Shown piece by piece: positions 46,678 through 55,688 of a stretch of DNA of 64,000 bases. The notes beneath the pieces were generated by a model, which was not told where the DNA came from, made no database searches, and saw only the letters and a program-made list of their open reading frames with translations. Source of the stretch: Sulfurimonas sp. HSL-1656 (lineage in GTDB: Bacteria; Campylobacterota; Campylobacteria; Campylobacterales; Sulfurimonadaceae); contig NZ_CP147915.1 of assembly GCF_039645585.1 (NCBI RefSeq), forward strand, positions 2,232,001 through 2,296,000, in the 5' to 3' direction. Each line of letters opens with the position of its first letter. Within the stretch, counting starts at the first letter, position 1. The translations under genes and the position numbers were made by a program.

Positions 46678-48120
46678 CTACACCCGTTTGAAGTCGTCTT
46701 CGATCCTGACGATATCGTCTTCACCGACGTATTCGCCTACCTGCGCTTCGATCATCACCAGGGGGATTTTCCCAACGTTCTCGAGACGGTGCAGCTCTCC
46801 CATCGGAATATAGGTGGATTCGTTGGCACGAACCAGGAAGACCTCCTCGCCCCGGGTGACCGTCGCCGTGCCGCTGACGACGATCCAGTGTTCACTGCGG
46901 TGGTAGTGTTTCTGCAGGCTTAGGCGTTTGCCCGGTTTGACGACGATGCGTTTCACCTTGTAGCCGTCCGATTCGTCCAGGATCGTGTAGGTCCCCCAGG
47001 GACGGTGCGCCGTCACGTGGATATTCGGCAGCTCCGAGCCCCTCGATTTCAGGAGATTGACGACCTCCTTGACCTTCTGACTGCTTCCCTTTCTGCTCAC
47101 CAGCAGCGCGTCGGCCGTATCGACGATCAGGAGGTCATCCACGTCGATCGCGGCAACGAGTTTCTCGGAGACGATCAGGTTGCCTTTCGCATTGATACCG
47201 ACCGGTTCCCCGCCGCCGTCGGTCTGCAACAGGGCATTACCATTACCGTCATGGGGAAGTTCGTCGTAGAGCGCATCGAAGCTCCCCAAGTCGCTCCATC
47301 CCAGGTCGGCAGGGACGACTTTGACCTTGCTGCTCTTTTCCATGACGGCGTAGTCGATAGAATCTTCGGGGATCGCCGCCATCCCGTCATGGGCAATGCG
47401 GATCAGGTCATCTTTTTTCGCCGCCGAAAATGCTGCGACACAGGCATCGTAAATCAATTCACTATGCGTTTTGAGTTCCCCGAGGAAAACCCCGGCCTTG
47501 AAACAGAACATGCCGCTGTTCCAGTAATACTTAGGCGCTAAGTGTTGAGCACTAAGCGATAAGTTCTCTTGTAAATAGCCTTCTGCCGTCTGCAAATCAG
47601 GTTTTTCTCTAAACTGCTTAACGCTTAGCGCTACCGGCTCAACGCTCTCTTGAGGCTCCGCCTCGATATAGCCGAAACCCGTTTCCGGGTACTGCGGCGC
47701 GATGCCGAAGGTTACCAGGTTGTCCTCCTCGGCCAGGGCCTCTGCCTTGGCCAGCACCTCCCGGTAGGCCGCTTCGTCCCGTACCAGGTGGTCCGAAGGG
47801 GTCACAAGGACGATCGTATCGGCAGGAAGCGCCAGGCATGCCAGGGCGATGGCCGGAGCGGTATTGCGCCCGACGGGTTCGAGCAGGTATTTGTCCGTCG
47901 GGTTGGCAAGGGAGAGTTCGTCGATCTGATCGATGGCGAGAAAGTACTGCTCGGCGTTGGAGACTATAAACTGGTCCTTGCAGACGGTCTGATTGCGCCG
48001 TACCGTCTTCTGGAAAAGCGACTCCCCCTCGAAAAGTTTGACAAACTGTTTAGGCATCAGCGTCCGACTGAGCGGCCACAATCGTGTTCCGCTCCCGCCG
48101 CAGAGAATAATGTTAGTCAT
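46678..48120 (-). CDS. manC: Mannose-1-P guanylyltransferase/mannose-6-P isomerase, with repeat-encoded inserts
   Basis: A 480-residue bifunctional enzyme: N-terminal guanylyltransferase (IILCGGSGTRLWPLSR, TPSDHLV, FREKPD, YYWNSGMF, WSDLGSFDALY) and C-terminal cupin isomerase (RPWGTYTILDE, VKPGKRLSLQKHYHRSEHW, IPMGELHRLEN). It makes GDP-mannose from ManB's product. Two stretches, VALSV before KQFREKPD and LSLSAQHLAPK before YYWNSGMF, are encoded by heptamer repeats at 47616 and 47535. Both preserve the frame and the flanking catalytic motifs. It overlaps galE by 8 nt. Confidence 0.95.
   Translation of the reverse strand: MTNIILCGGSGTRLWPLSRTLMPKQFVKLFEGESLFQKTVRRNQTVCKDQFIVSNAEQYFLAIDQIDELSLANPTDKYLLEPVGRNTAPAIALACLALPADTIVLVTPSDHLVRDEAAYREVLAKAEALAEEDNLVTFGIAPQYPETGFGYIEAEPQESVEPVALSVKQFREKPDLQTAEGYLQENLSLSAQHLAPKYYWNSGMFCFKAGVFLGELKTHSELIYDACVAAFSAAKKDDLIRIAHDGMAAIPEDSIDYAVMEKSSKVKVVPADLGWSDLGSFDALYDELPHDGNGNALLQTDGGGEPVGINAKGNLIVSEKLVAAIDVDDLLIVDTADALLVSRKGSSQKVKEVVNLLKSRGSELPNIHVTAHRPWGTYTILDESDGYKVKRIVVKPGKRLSLQKHYHRSEHWIVVSGTATVTRGEEVFLVRANESTYIPMGELHRLENVGKIPLVMIEAQVGEYVGEDDIVRIEDDFKRV
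47535..47563. repeat. Heptamer repeats inside manC, block 1
   Basis: On the coding strand four units, CTTATCG CTTAGTG CTCAACA CTTAGCG, encode most of LSLSAQHLAP between EGYLQEN and the conserved YYWNSGMF. The block is absent from the usual ManC sequence at this site. Confidence 0.85.
47616..47634. repeat. Heptamer repeats inside manC, block 2
   Basis: GCTTAACGCTTAGCGCTAC is almost the same 17-mer as at 15969-15985. In manC it encodes ALSVKQ just before the conserved FREKPD, only about 53 bp from block 1. Confidence 0.8.
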
Positions 48121-49156
48121 TCAGACTCCTTTCCCATTCCAACGCCGTTTGGCATATAAGTGCCAGGTCATCATATCGTGCCTGCCATTTGAGCCCTGAC
48201 TTGATGCGGCTGTTGTCCGCGATAAGCAGCGCAGGATCTCCGGCTCTTCTTTGACCCTTGTCAACGGTAAAATCGGCACCGCTCACCTGCTTCATGGTCT
48301 CGATCACCTGCTTCACGCTGAACCCGTGCCCATAACCGACGTTAAAGATGTTGGGCCCATCGCTCTGTTCTACAGGTGCGCCGAGGTACTCAAGAGCTCG
48401 AAGGTGTGCCGCGGCAAGATCCTCGACATGGAGATAATCGCGAATACAGGTCCCGTCTTCGGTATCGTAATCTTCGCCATAGACCGTAATACTGTCTCGT
48501 TTGCCTAGGGCAGTTTTGACAACCAGCGGAATAAGGTGGGTTTCCGGTTCGTGCCACTCCCCGATGCGCGGTGTTCCATTGCTGGCAGTCACGTCCGCGC
48601 CGGAGACGTTGAAGTAACGCAAAATGACATAGTCGAAATCTTCTTTCACCGCTGACGTGTCGCGGATAACCCGCTCGCTCATCAGCTTGCTCATCCCATA
48701 GGGATTGATGGGATCGGTCGGCGTCATCTCTTTGACCGGTACCTCCCGAGGCTCGCCGTAGACGGCCGCAGTAGAGGAGAAGATAAACTTTCCGATACCC
48801 GCTTCGACACACCGGCTGACAAGGTGCGTCGTGTTGACGGTGTTATTCATGTAGTATTTGAGGGGGTTTGCGACCGATTCGGCAACGAGACTGCTCGCCG
48901 CAAAGTGCAAAACGGCATCGAACCTTTCGGTCATAAAGAGTTTTGCCACGGCTTTGAAGTCGGCCAGGTCCATCTTGTAAAAACGCAGCGCACCCCGGTT
49001 TGCCTCGCGGGCAATGCTTTCAAGCGTCTCCACTGTCTCGAGGTGGCCCGTAGAGAGGTTATCAAGAATACAGACATCGTGGTCCGTCGCTTCAAGCAGC
49101 TGCTTGACGACGTGCGAACCGATGTAGCCGGCACCGCCGGTAACCAAGATCTGCAT
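48113..49156 (-). CDS. galE: UDP-glucose 4-epimerase
   Basis: A 347-residue SDR epimerase interconverting UDP-Glc/UDP-Gal (or the GlcNAc forms): VTGGAGYIGSHVVKQLLE, FIFSSTAAVYG with the catalytic Ser/Thr, and the YxxxK pair in PYGMSKLMSE, then YFNVSGAD. It is the first gene of the minus-strand GDP-fucose operon, so a promoter should lie in the gap after 49156. It provides galactose-type donors for the O-unit. Confidence 0.95.
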   Translation of the reverse strand: MQILVTGGAGYIGSHVVKQLLEATDHDVCILDNLSTGHLETVETLESIAREANRGALRFYKMDLADFKAVAKLFMTERFDAVLHFAASSLVAESVANPLKYYMNNTVNTTHLVSRCVEAGIGKFIFSSTAAVYGEPREVPVKEMTPTDPINPYGMSKLMSERVIRDTSAVKEDFDYVILRYFNVSGADVTASNGTPRIGEWHEPETHLIPLVVKTALGKRDSITVYGEDYDTEDGTCIRDYLHVEDLAAAHLRALEYLGAPVEQSDGPNIFNVGYGHGFSVKQVIETMKQVSGADFTVDKGQRRAGDPALLIADNSRIKSGLKWQARYDDLALICQTALEWERSLND

Positions 49157-49460
49157 TACTACCCCTTATTTTTGTCTTGCAATAATACCCCGCGGGGGGT
49201 AAACCCTCTATTAAAATGTGTTACAAATTACTAAAAAAATGGAATATATTCAAGTGTAGTTCTGACTATTTTTTATGCTGAGACGATTCTAATTCGATGG
49301 ATGTGTATAAAAGATGGTGTCCCCACGAGGACCGAAAGGCAACCTATTTTGCGGGGATTATTTGGAAAATATGAAAATGTACTGCGAAATGTACTGCATC
49401 GGTGCAGGTGTATAAAAGCTTATATATTGACACTCATTGCAGCATTATAACAATGATTTT
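49157..49460. other. 304-nt gap between galE and the phage cluster
   Basis: No gene is visible. It must hold the galE promoter and is the likely left edge of the (pro)phage. It contains an 11-bp direct repeat GTGTATAAAAG at 49303-49313 and 49408-49418. A close direct repeat AAATGTACTGC lies at 49375-49385 and 49387-49397. Between these is a GC patch (GTGTCCCCACGAGGACCG). These could be integrase or excision sites, but no integrase gene is in the window to support that. Confidence 0.5.
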
Positions 49461-51029
49461 CTACACTGGCCTCTGCAACGGATTTTCCATGAGCAGGTAC
49501 ACAGAATCGACAAAATCTGAGTCGTACTCTTCATAGACAAAGCTGATAACGTCTCCTGCTTTTTCCAGCGCATCCTCTGCCGGTTCTGTCACTGTTGATG
49601 TCTTCGGCATCGCAATCTCCAGCGCCGCATCGAGCGCGACGTCGGAGAACTCCACCGCCAGCTCTGAAAGACTCATGGACCCAAGCTCTGCCAGGGAGTC
49701 CTCGAACTCGGACAGGAACCACTCTTCGACGAACTCGCCGCTCTCCGTCGTCCCTTCCATTGCCGCGCTTCCCCCCGAGGTTGCAACATACGTCAGCACG
49801 GCCGTACGGAACTTCCGGTAAACGGTGTCCAGGTCATCGGAAAGCTTGCCCTGTCCGGCCAGCTCCAGTGACCACTCTATCGTGAGGACCATCGGGTTGA
49901 GCACGGGCAGGGCGTCGATGAACGATGTCACCGTGGCAACGATGCCGATGATGTCTTTCAGGAACCCCCCGACGAACGTCCCCCAGAAACCGCCGTCATC
50001 ACGCGCCTCTCCTTTGATCTGTACCAGCTGTGCAACGAGTACGGTCGCTTCCAGGAGTGATAGTGTATCCCAATATGCTTCATTGATATAGAGGCTCTCC
50101 GAGTAGAAATAAGTCCCTTCGATCGTGTTCATATCCTGGTTGAAACTGATGCCGCTTCCCTCACCCCAATCGTTGACCAGGTTCCATAGCAGCCCGGAAA
50201 CGTAGGTGAAGAGCGTGGCGAACTCACCCGTCGCGCCGGTGTCGGTACCGTAATCCGCCTCGTCGTCGCTGATATATATATCGGGGTAGAGCTCGTTATC
50301 AAGATAACCGGCATTGCCGAGCCAGGAGGTGTCAGTGGCCCCCAGCGCTATCGTGGCGACGGTACGCCAGTAGTGCCGGTAATAGACCACGCCCCCCAGG
50401 CTGTAAAAGTCCATATCGTAGAACTCCGTCGTCAGCGTTACGGCATCGGCGTGATTATCGATGAAGTCGGAGAGCATGTAGCTGTACATCAGCGTCGTGT
50501 CTACCGTAGTATCGCCCGTGGCGCTGCTGACCGTCACCGTCCAATTGATGTCCGTTTTCCCTACCTTGAAGCTGCGGGGGGTCGGTAAGGCAGGCAGATC
50601 TGTGGAAGTAGTGGTGATGTAATCGCCAGTGAGCGTCTTGTGTAGGGTGAGTACCTGGCCGACGGGGACGTTCGGCGCGATCTCGTGCTGGAAGTGCGCT
50701 TTGAGCGCATCGACGGTGTAGATTCTGCGCGCTTCCAGGTTCATGTAAATGCGCACGTCACCGTTGTTCGCGTCGCGGATCTCCTGCTTCCCGTCTTCAT
50801 TGACGCCGAAGAGCTCCGCCAGGTACTCGATGTCAGGATCGTCGAGCTCCCCCGTGTTGACGCGACCGCCGAAATAGCTCTCCCCGTCGAAGGTCCGCGT
50901 CCCGGTGAGCAGGATGTACTGGCTCTTGAACTCCCGCTTCCACTTTCGCAGCGCCATCGTCGCGGAGATAATGCGCTGCTTGAACGCCCCGGCGACGTCG
51001 CCGTTGACGATCCTAAGTGCCGCGCCCAT
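49461..51029 (-). CDS. Phage-cluster protein of unknown function (522 residues)
   Basis: The last gene of the phage cluster. The first ~90 residues (RKWKREFKSQYILLTGTRTFDGESYFGGRVNTG) resemble a structural domain. The middle is beta-rich and Thr/Asp/Tyr-rich (TLTGDYITTTSTDLP, YYRHYWRTVATIALGATDTSWLG). The last third has hydrophobic helices (GTFVGGFLKDIIGIVATVTSFID) and an acidic tail. No family is recognised. Position after the lysis genes suggests a virion or cargo protein. Confidence 0.6.
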   Translation of the reverse strand: MGAALRIVNGDVAGAFKQRIISATMALRKWKREFKSQYILLTGTRTFDGESYFGGRVNTGELDDPDIEYLAELFGVNEDGKQEIRDANNGDVRIYMNLEARRIYTVDALKAHFQHEIAPNVPVGQVLTLHKTLTGDYITTTSTDLPALPTPRSFKVGKTDINWTVTVSSATGDTTVDTTLMYSYMLSDFIDNHADAVTLTTEFYDMDFYSLGGVVYYRHYWRTVATIALGATDTSWLGNAGYLDNELYPDIYISDDEADYGTDTGATGEFATLFTYVSGLLWNLVNDWGEGSGISFNQDMNTIEGTYFYSESLYINEAYWDTLSLLEATVLVAQLVQIKGEARDDGGFWGTFVGGFLKDIIGIVATVTSFIDALPVLNPMVLTIEWSLELAGQGKLSDDLDTVYRKFRTAVLTYVATSGGSAAMEGTTESGEFVEEWFLSEFEDSLAELGSMSLSELAVEFSDVALDAALEIAMPKTSTVTEPAEDALEKAGDVISFVYEEYDSDFVDSVYLLMENPLQRPV

Positions 51030-51037
51030 ATTCTACC

Positions 51038-51499
51038 CTACGGTACCGCAGGCACAATGGCGCCTATCGCGTCGGAGTAAGACGCTGTCAGGTTTGCGTC
51101 CAGAGACCCGGTAGCATTCGACGTCAGCCCCAGCGCCTCGCCAAGACTCTTTGCCTTCTCGATCCGCAGCTTATCGTCAAACCCGGCCATCTGGCGCACG
51201 ATGAGATCTTTCCGCGCACCCTCTGCCGCCGCCTTGTTCTGCGCGTAGGTCACCTCATGGTCGATGGTTGCACTCTTCGTCACCAGCTCCAGCGCCGTCG
51301 CCTGGGAACTGTTGACGATCCCCACCGTGATCTGCGCCGTCATCTCCGCCAGCAGCTTCGCTTTTTCCCCCTCGGTGATGCTCCATTGATCATACTGCTC
51401 CGTGAGCTTCGTGACCGCCGTGGCAAATGCCCCGGTAAAAGCTTCATCCTGGACCAGCTTATAGAACTCCTTGAAACTGGCATTTACGTCAATGGCCAT
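51038..51499 (-). CDS. Helical phage protein of unknown function
   Basis: A 153-residue, almost wholly alpha-helical, Ala/Lys/Glu-rich protein (GEKAKLLAEMTAQITVGIV, NKAAAEGARKDLIVRQMAGF). It follows the endolysin gene by one base and precedes the 522-residue gene by 8 nt. Similar small helical proteins in phage clusters are virion components, but no match can be claimed here. Confidence 0.6.
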   Translation of the reverse strand: MAIDVNASFKEFYKLVQDEAFTGAFATAVTKLTEQYDQWSITEGEKAKLLAEMTAQITVGIVNSSQATALELVTKSATIDHEVTYAQNKAAAEGARKDLIVRQMAGFDDKLRIEKAKSLGEALGLTSNATGSLDANLTASYSDAIGAIVPAVP

Positions 51500-51500
51500 A

Positions 51501-51986
51501 TCATACCTTTCTCACAAACTGGATGTGGTTTCCGTCCGGCAGGGTATTCTCGCGTTCCGGCCGCTCCAGGCTCTCCATCATAGTCGAGCGCCACTTGAAC
51601 CCCGTCATCACTTCGATGCCCATGCCGTGCGCCAGACCATGCACAAGCCCGTCGAACTGCCCCCAGCGGATGTTGTCTTCGCTGCCGTCATCCAGGTACA
51701 TATTGACCCCCTTCGGCAGCGGGAGGATGTCGAGCGCCCAGCCGTAGCCGTCGTCTCTGACCTGGTGCGCGCTCTTCTGCTCGTACCCGTCTTTGGTCGT
51801 GAGCCCCTCCGCGAACTTCGCCGCCTGCTCCGCAGTGGTCCGCACCCCGGAGACGATCTTGCAGTCGACGATCTCCGCGAGCTTGAACGCCAGCAGGACC
51901 AGTTCGGGCCTGACCCCTTCGAGGTTCGCCAGCGACGCGGCGCTGTACGGGTAGCGCACGTTTGCGTTCATCGCCTGCAGGTTCAT
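51501..51986 (-). CDS. Endolysin, M15 peptidase type
   Basis: 161 residues from the ATG at 51986, whose A overlaps the holin stop (TGATG). The VanY/M15-like zinc-peptidase pattern is visible: DCKIVSGVRTTAEQAAKF, SAHQVRDDGYGWALDILP (SxH...GxAxD zinc site), and WGQFDGLVHGLAHGMG with the C-terminal Trp/His elements. T5-type endolysins of this class cut L-Ala-D-Glu or D-Ala bonds of the cell wall. It is coupled to the holin-like gene immediately upstream. Confidence 0.85.
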   Translation of the reverse strand: MNLQAMNANVRYPYSAASLANLEGVRPELVLLAFKLAEIVDCKIVSGVRTTAEQAAKFAEGLTTKDGYEQKSAHQVRDDGYGWALDILPLPKGVNMYLDDGSEDNIRWGQFDGLVHGLAHGMGIEVMTGFKWRSTMMESLERPERENTLPDGNHIQFVRKV

Positions 51987-52354
51987 CACACCCCCTTTAC
52001 GCTGTTGGTGAGGTTGACGCTGAACGAGGCGCTGACAATGGTTGCCCACGACGCGGTGATGGGCGTGAAGAGATCCGTCATCATCGTTGCCGCAACCTTT
52101 GCCCCTTCCGCGTCACCGATCTTGAAAGCGACCATGACGATGAGCATGGTCGTGCTGATGAGATAGAAACCGTACATTTTGGAGGCGAAACGGGAGAGAT
52201 CCCGGCGCATCTTCCCGTTGGGGTCGAGTACCTTCGCGAACAAAGACTTCGCTTCTGCCTTTTCCTTGTCCGTGTCGATCGCTTCGAGGGCGATCTTCTC
52301 GATGGAGTTGACGACGCCGCCGGTAAAGATTGCTTTGAGTGTCGGCCACATCAC
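51986..52354 (-). CDS. Holin-like membrane protein
   Basis: A 122-residue protein with an amphipathic N-terminal half (VVNSIEKIALEAIDTDKEKAEAKSLF) followed by two hydrophobic segments (MYGFYLISTTMLIVMVAF and TPITASWATIVSASFSV). Position directly before the endolysin, and translational coupling to it, support a holin or holin-like role. Confidence 0.7.
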   Translation of the reverse strand: MMWPTLKAIFTGGVVNSIEKIALEAIDTDKEKAEAKSLFAKVLDPNGKMRRDLSRFASKMYGFYLISTTMLIVMVAFKIGDAEGAKVAATMMTDLFTPITASWATIVSASFSVNLTNSVKGV

Positions 52355-52599
52355 TGCGCCCCCCCGTGCTCTTTCGCTTCTGATTTCTCCAGGCGTTCGA
52401 TTTTCGTTTTCAAAACGGCGACATCCGTCACCAGCCCCCCGATCATCCAGACGATCGTCTCGTACTTCTCCGAGTTGCCGGAGATAGAGCTGTCGATGTG
52501 GCTAAACTTATCTGTCACGGCCCACACGGAAAAAGAGTAAAGCGCCGCCATAACGCCCAGTATGGCTTTTGACCCGGTGATCTTTGTTTCATTGCTCAC
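52351..52599 (-). CDS. Small membrane protein of the lysis cassette
   Basis: 82 residues: one hydrophobic N-terminal helix (AILGVMAALYSFSVWAV), a second weaker one (TIVWMIGGLVTDVAVL), then a charged coiled-coil-like tail (KTKIERLEKSEAKEH). It overlaps the holin start by 4 nt. It could be a second holin/antiholin or an i-spanin-like protein. No o-spanin is evident. Confidence 0.6.
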   Translation of the reverse strand: MSNETKITGSKAILGVMAALYSFSVWAVTDKFSHIDSSISGNSEKYETIVWMIGGLVTDVAVLKTKIERLEKSEAKEHGGAQ

Positions 52600-52601
52600 A
52601 G

Positions 52602-55358
52602 CTACACCCCTTTCACTTCATCGTATGAAAGCTCGTACAGCTTGTTACTCAACATCATCCCGATCAGCGCACAGTAAAGCTCATTCGGGTGCGTACCGTC
52701 GTCTGAGTATGATGTATGATTATGCTGGTTGATCCCAAGCTCGTTCACTTCCAGTACCGGGAGACCGTATACCTTTGCAACCGTTCTGATAGCATCCCTG
52801 AACTCTTCGACGGTGTTGCCGTTGGCATTGACCCCGAGGTTATCACCGCTGTTGATGCTGGTAATGTTACAGATGATGATCCGAGCATTGGGGCAACGTA
52901 TGTGGATCTTGTCGATCATACTCTTATATGCGCCGTAAAATGTCGGGCTGACCGTCGTATCGTTCGGTGCGTCCCCGATCGCTCCAATTGCGGCATCCTG
53001 CCCCCAATCGTTAGCCCCTCCCATGATCGTAATGAGGTCGGCATCTACCGGCAGCGTGTCAATCCGGTCCTGCGTACACATCCCCGATGTGATCGTGAAG
53101 TAATCAACCCCCTCCGTCCCTGACGGTGGTGCTTCCGGCGGTCTGCCGAGGTAATTACCGTCAGCGTCCACCCATGCCGCACCACCGTTGTTGATGACGG
53201 TGGTGCCGCCAATGCCTCTGACTGCGCTGGTCATGGCGTGAATCGCGGCGGGGTATCTCTGGTAGTTGCCACCTGCGCTGATCGAATCGCCCAGGCTGGC
53301 ATAGACCTTCTCTTCAAACAGACTGTCGTTCGCCCGCGTGGCGAACACTACATCATTGCAGTGCCCCGTTTCGCTCAGCACACTCGTCAGTCCACAGACT
53401 TCTACCTTGACAACTCCGGTTGCAGGGGTGCAGTTAATCTGTATCGTCTCTTTCAGGGCCTCAAGGTCTGCCCTGCTTGAAATAACGGTAGGCATCGTCG
53501 TCAGCTTAACCCACTCCCCTACCGGCAGATTGTATTCAAAGCGTGTCACACCGGATGCAGTATGTGCTGTATTGAATGTCGTTGCATCTGCAGTCACTTT
53601 GACAAGCACAATCTGTACAAAATATTTGCCGATGTAGTTATTGGTAGCAAGGTATACATCGGAAAATTTACCTGTAGAAGCATCAGTAAGCCCCATATAG
53701 AAGTTGATCCGCGTAAGGGCTGTCTGTGTACCCTCAAAGACGAAGCAATCTCCGACAATGGGGTATGTTACAGGTACCACCGATTTAAGAAGCGGTTGCG
53801 AAAGCTGATCATAGGTATTTTCAAGTTGACTCATGGAACCTGCCAGCCCAAGCTCTGGCGGGATAAATTTCACAAAACTGTTCAGGTTGAGCAGGGCTTT
53901 CTTGTTTGCATCATCGATAGCAGTTGACTTCCGTTCGCCTACCCATGTGTCCGTATCGAGGTTGGTGATCGTAAGTCCTCTGATATGGAACTCCTCCGTC
54001 GCACCGATCGTATCACGAATGCCGAGGTAGATTCCCTGCCAGTTGTCACTATTCAAGATAGTGTCGCTCAGATAGGTTTCGTGCCAGTGCCATTCACTGT
54101 CATCGACTGTCGTGATCGTGTCATACGCGGCCAGGGTGGGCCCGGTATAAATCCTTCGTGTGCTGGCAGGTCCGGCGTCAGGGTATCTGAAATAGAAACC
54201 GACCTTTACCCTATCTCCAACGGAATAGCCCAGCTTTTCAAGCAGAAAGTGCTTGCTGAATCCAAGGTTCAGGTTTACGGCTGTAGAAGCGATACCCATG
54301 ATGAACGCTGCGTAGTTATTCCCAACCTCTTCTCTGTGATTAATCTGAGATCTCGTGATAAAGTCTGCTACCATGTAGTCGACGTTGTCGAAAGTACCAT
54401 CGTACGGGTAGGTGAGCTGAAGATCAGGGTCATGGAAATCGTTCTGAAAGTGTTTCGCCTGAAGTGCGGTGATCTCTGAGTTCATGTCTCCAAGCAAAGA
54501 TGGGTCAACATTCAGAGCATAGGACTCATAGTTCAGAGGTGTTGCATCCACCGAGAGCATAAACGTGTTCAAGTCACTGTCGTTGACAGTGATCTTAAAG
54601 AATGCGGCACCAGCGGGAGCGGTAATCCCTGCCGTACTGACGTTTCTGAACCCGCCTGCCACCCAGTTGAGATCTTCGTCATAGAACGAGGCAAAGCTTA
54701 TATTCGTGCTGAAGTCGTAGTATGTCCCTGCTGCCACAGGGATATAGTCGGATACCCCCTTGCCAGTTGATGCTACGAACGCCCCATCCAGGTTGTCATC
54801 AACGTAACCGTTTGGGATGATCGTATCTTTATTGAATAGGTTATTACCTAGAAGAAGACCTGCCCTGTACTTTTGAGCCATCAAGATTTTATTGTTTACG
54901 AACGATTTTGACGGGAGTGTTGCGATCAATGTTGAATTTGACGTGTCGACGCGTTGATACAAATAGGCAAACACATCACTCCCACCGGCTACCCTGAAAT
55001 ACTCCCCATCCAGCACGGCCGCCCGTCCCGTCGCCTCATCGGCGTAGAGCGTCGCCCCGGCCAGTGCGGCGTCACGTGCTGCTCCTGATTGCTGTCTAGA
55101 CGTTTCAGAAGCGGTTGCCGATACAGCAGCATTCTGCTCGCTCGTTTCGACCGACGTTTTCATCGTTGCCACGGCCTGCTCGCTCGTTTCGACCGACGTT
55201 TTCATCGTTGCCACGGCCTGCTCGGATGTAGCAGCCGCCTGTGCGCTTCCTGCAGCAGCGCCAGCATCATTGGAAACCTGCTGATGTTTTTCGTCAATGT
55301 CCGGCTTGATAACATCCCGGATGTTCTTCAAGATAGCGATAAAATCTCCTAGTGCCAC
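52602..55358 (-). CDS. Tail fibre/spike with C-terminal SGNH esterase domain
   Basis: A 918-residue protein. The N-terminus (residues ~25-95) is an Ala/Ser/Thr/Glu coiled-coil-like fibre stem with a perfectly duplicated 14-residue unit (SEQAVATMKTSVET). The middle is beta-rich and carries long Ser/Thr/Asp stretches. The C-terminus is an SGNH/GDSL hydrolase: ASLGDSIS with nucleophile Ser692, TIMGGANDWG, and DDGTHPNE with Asp887 and His890. Such domains deacetylate host surface sugars. This fits a host whose O-antigen locus carries at least five O-acyltransferase-like genes. It is the receptor-binding protein of the cluster. Confidence 0.83.
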   Translation of the reverse strand: MALGDFIAILKNIRDVIKPDIDEKHQQVSNDAGAAAGSAQAAATSEQAVATMKTSVETSEQAVATMKTSVETSEQNAAVSATASETSRQQSGAARDAALAGATLYADEATGRAAVLDGEYFRVAGGSDVFAYLYQRVDTSNSTLIATLPSKSFVNNKILMAQKYRAGLLLGNNLFNKDTIIPNGYVDDNLDGAFVASTGKGVSDYIPVAAGTYYDFSTNISFASFYDEDLNWVAGGFRNVSTAGITAPAGAAFFKITVNDSDLNTFMLSVDATPLNYESYALNVDPSLLGDMNSEITALQAKHFQNDFHDPDLQLTYPYDGTFDNVDYMVADFITRSQINHREEVGNNYAAFIMGIASTAVNLNLGFSKHFLLEKLGYSVGDRVKVGFYFRYPDAGPASTRRIYTGPTLAAYDTITTVDDSEWHWHETYLSDTILNSDNWQGIYLGIRDTIGATEEFHIRGLTITNLDTDTWVGERKSTAIDDANKKALLNLNSFVKFIPPELGLAGSMSQLENTYDQLSQPLLKSVVPVTYPIVGDCFVFEGTQTALTRINFYMGLTDASTGKFSDVYLATNNYIGKYFVQIVLVKVTADATTFNTAHTASGVTRFEYNLPVGEWVKLTTMPTVISSRADLEALKETIQINCTPATGVVKVEVCGLTSVLSETGHCNDVVFATRANDSLFEEKVYASLGDSISAGGNYQRYPAAIHAMTSAVRGIGGTTVINNGGAAWVDADGNYLGRPPEAPPSGTEGVDYFTITSGMCTQDRIDTLPVDADLITIMGGANDWGQDAAIGAIGDAPNDTTVSPTFYGAYKSMIDKIHIRCPNARIIICNITSINSGDNLGVNANGNTVEEFRDAIRTVAKVYGLPVLEVNELGINQHNHTSYSDDGTHPNELYCALIGMMLSNKLYELSYDEVKGV
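55135..55218. repeat. Two perfect 42-bp direct repeats in the tail-fibre gene
   Basis: Positions 55135-55176 and 55177-55218 are identical. They encode two tandem 14-residue units in the fibre stem. Because the length is a multiple of 3, slippage would lengthen or shorten the stem without breaking the frame. Confidence 0.95.
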
Positions 55359-55376
55359 AATACTCTCCTTGTTAAA

Positions 55377-55688
55377 TTACGCGCACACCAGCGCGGTCGG
55401 GATGGGGTCGCCGTTGACGAGCCCGACGAGCAGCGCGTCAAGCGCCGCCAAAGCATCTGCGTTCTCTGACGTCAGCAGCCCGTCCTGGGCAAGGGTAAAC
55501 TGCGAAAAGAAGTCGCGCTGCACCGGCGTCATGCCCGCAATACAATCCGTATCAAAGGCCGTATGAATGAGGTCCACGTACTCCTGGCTGAAGTAGTAGC
55601 TCTCCCCTCCGCTGTCCTGCTGGACGATATAGGCCGTCTTCGGCGTGTACAGCGTCTCGGCGGTGTTGATCGTATCGGCGGTACTCAT
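55377..55688 (-). CDS. Small phage protein of unknown function
   Basis: 103 residues, acidic, with TAYIVQQDSGGESYYFSQEYVDLIHTAF and an Ala/Leu-rich C-terminal helix (NADALAALDALLVGLVNGD). No family is recognised. It lies between the tail-fibre gene and the 135-residue gene, whose stop it overlaps by 4 nt. It may be a fibre chaperone or minor tail protein, by position only. Confidence 0.55.
   Translation of the reverse strand: MSTADTINTAETLYTPKTAYIVQQDSGGESYYFSQEYVDLIHTAFDTDCIAGMTPVQRDFFSQFTLAQDGLLTSENADALAALDALLVGLVNGDPIPTALVCA

Noticed and set aside
49310..49365. A tRNA fragment or attB tRNA end around GGTGTCCCCACGAGGACC
   Set aside because: The T-arm TTCGANNCC and a matching acceptor 5' strand are absent, so it is not a credible tRNA.
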